Assembly: GCF_937900395.1 (NCBI RefSeq)
Contig: NZ_CALCDX010000252.1
Coordinates: 1-25,962 of the forward strand
Source of the DNA: an uncultured Caulobacter sp.
GTDB lineage: Bacteria > Pseudomonadota > Alphaproteobacteria > Caulobacterales > Caulobacteraceae
DNA length: 25,962 nucleotides
Direction: 5' to 3'
The position numbers were made by a program, and so were the translations under genes. Every line of letters begins with the position of its first letter. The first letter of the stretch is position 1. Below the pieces are notes generated by a model, which ran no database searches, was not told the origin of the DNA, and was given only the letters and a program-made list of their open reading frames with translations. Shown in pieces: positions 25,899 through 25,962 of this stretch.

Positions 25899-25962
<64 letters not shown>

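Overview
The window is a high-GC alphaproteobacterial chromosome segment, almost certainly Caulobacter (C. vibrioides/crescentus or a close relative). The main evidence is the block tig - clpP - cicA (opposite strand) - clpX - lon - hup, which matches the ClpXP/Lon locus described in C. crescentus. The catalytic serine of Lon also falls at residue 674, its position in Caulobacter Lon. GANTC (CcrM-type) sites lie upstream of most genes. This is mainly housekeeping chromosome; I see no prophage, transposon, CRISPR array or island.

Layout. 1-2600: parE (topoisomerase IV subunit B) on the minus strand, bracketed by two inverted copies of a GC-rich intergenic repeat. 2549-5373: two overlapping minus-strand amidohydrolase-like genes. 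The upstream one is a lipoprotein with intact metal ligands; the downstream one is secreted and has lost them. 5575-8201: a small exported antibiotic-monooxygenase-fold protein convergent with a TonB-dependent receptor. 8503-10296: glnB-glnA, for nitrogen assimilation. 10534-14120: a divergent three-gene run of an SCP2-thiolase-like protein, a histidine phosphatase and the NAD(P)H-hydrate repair enzyme Nnr, followed by tRNA-Leu(UAG). 14431-22172: the proteostasis block (trigger factor, ClpP, CicA, ClpX, Lon) ending with the nucleoid protein HU, then tRNA-Val(UAC). 22462-23557: an SPFH/band-7 membrane protein with a one-gene-downstream ribbon-helix-helix protein, preceded by a perfect 30-bp palindrome. 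23624-25821: a GT4-type glycosyltransferase convergent with a luciferase-like flavin monooxygenase. 25899-end: tRNA-Asp(GUC), cut by the window edge.

How the parts relate. The protease block follows nascent-chain folding (Tig), regulated proteolysis (ClpXP, Lon) and a DNA-packaging protein. Sigma-32-like promoter elements are visible upstream of clpP and lon. glnB and glnA form an operon of a PII sensor and its target enzyme.

The best candidate for an undescribed system is the SPFH-RHH pair. Its operator is made of two TCA-N3-TGA units exactly 11 bp apart, overlapping the expected promoter region, and the second gene encodes a small RHH DNA-binding protein that could act there. The most notable protein-level oddities are the active/pseudo-enzyme amidohydrolase pair and the cysteine-less thiolase-like protein.
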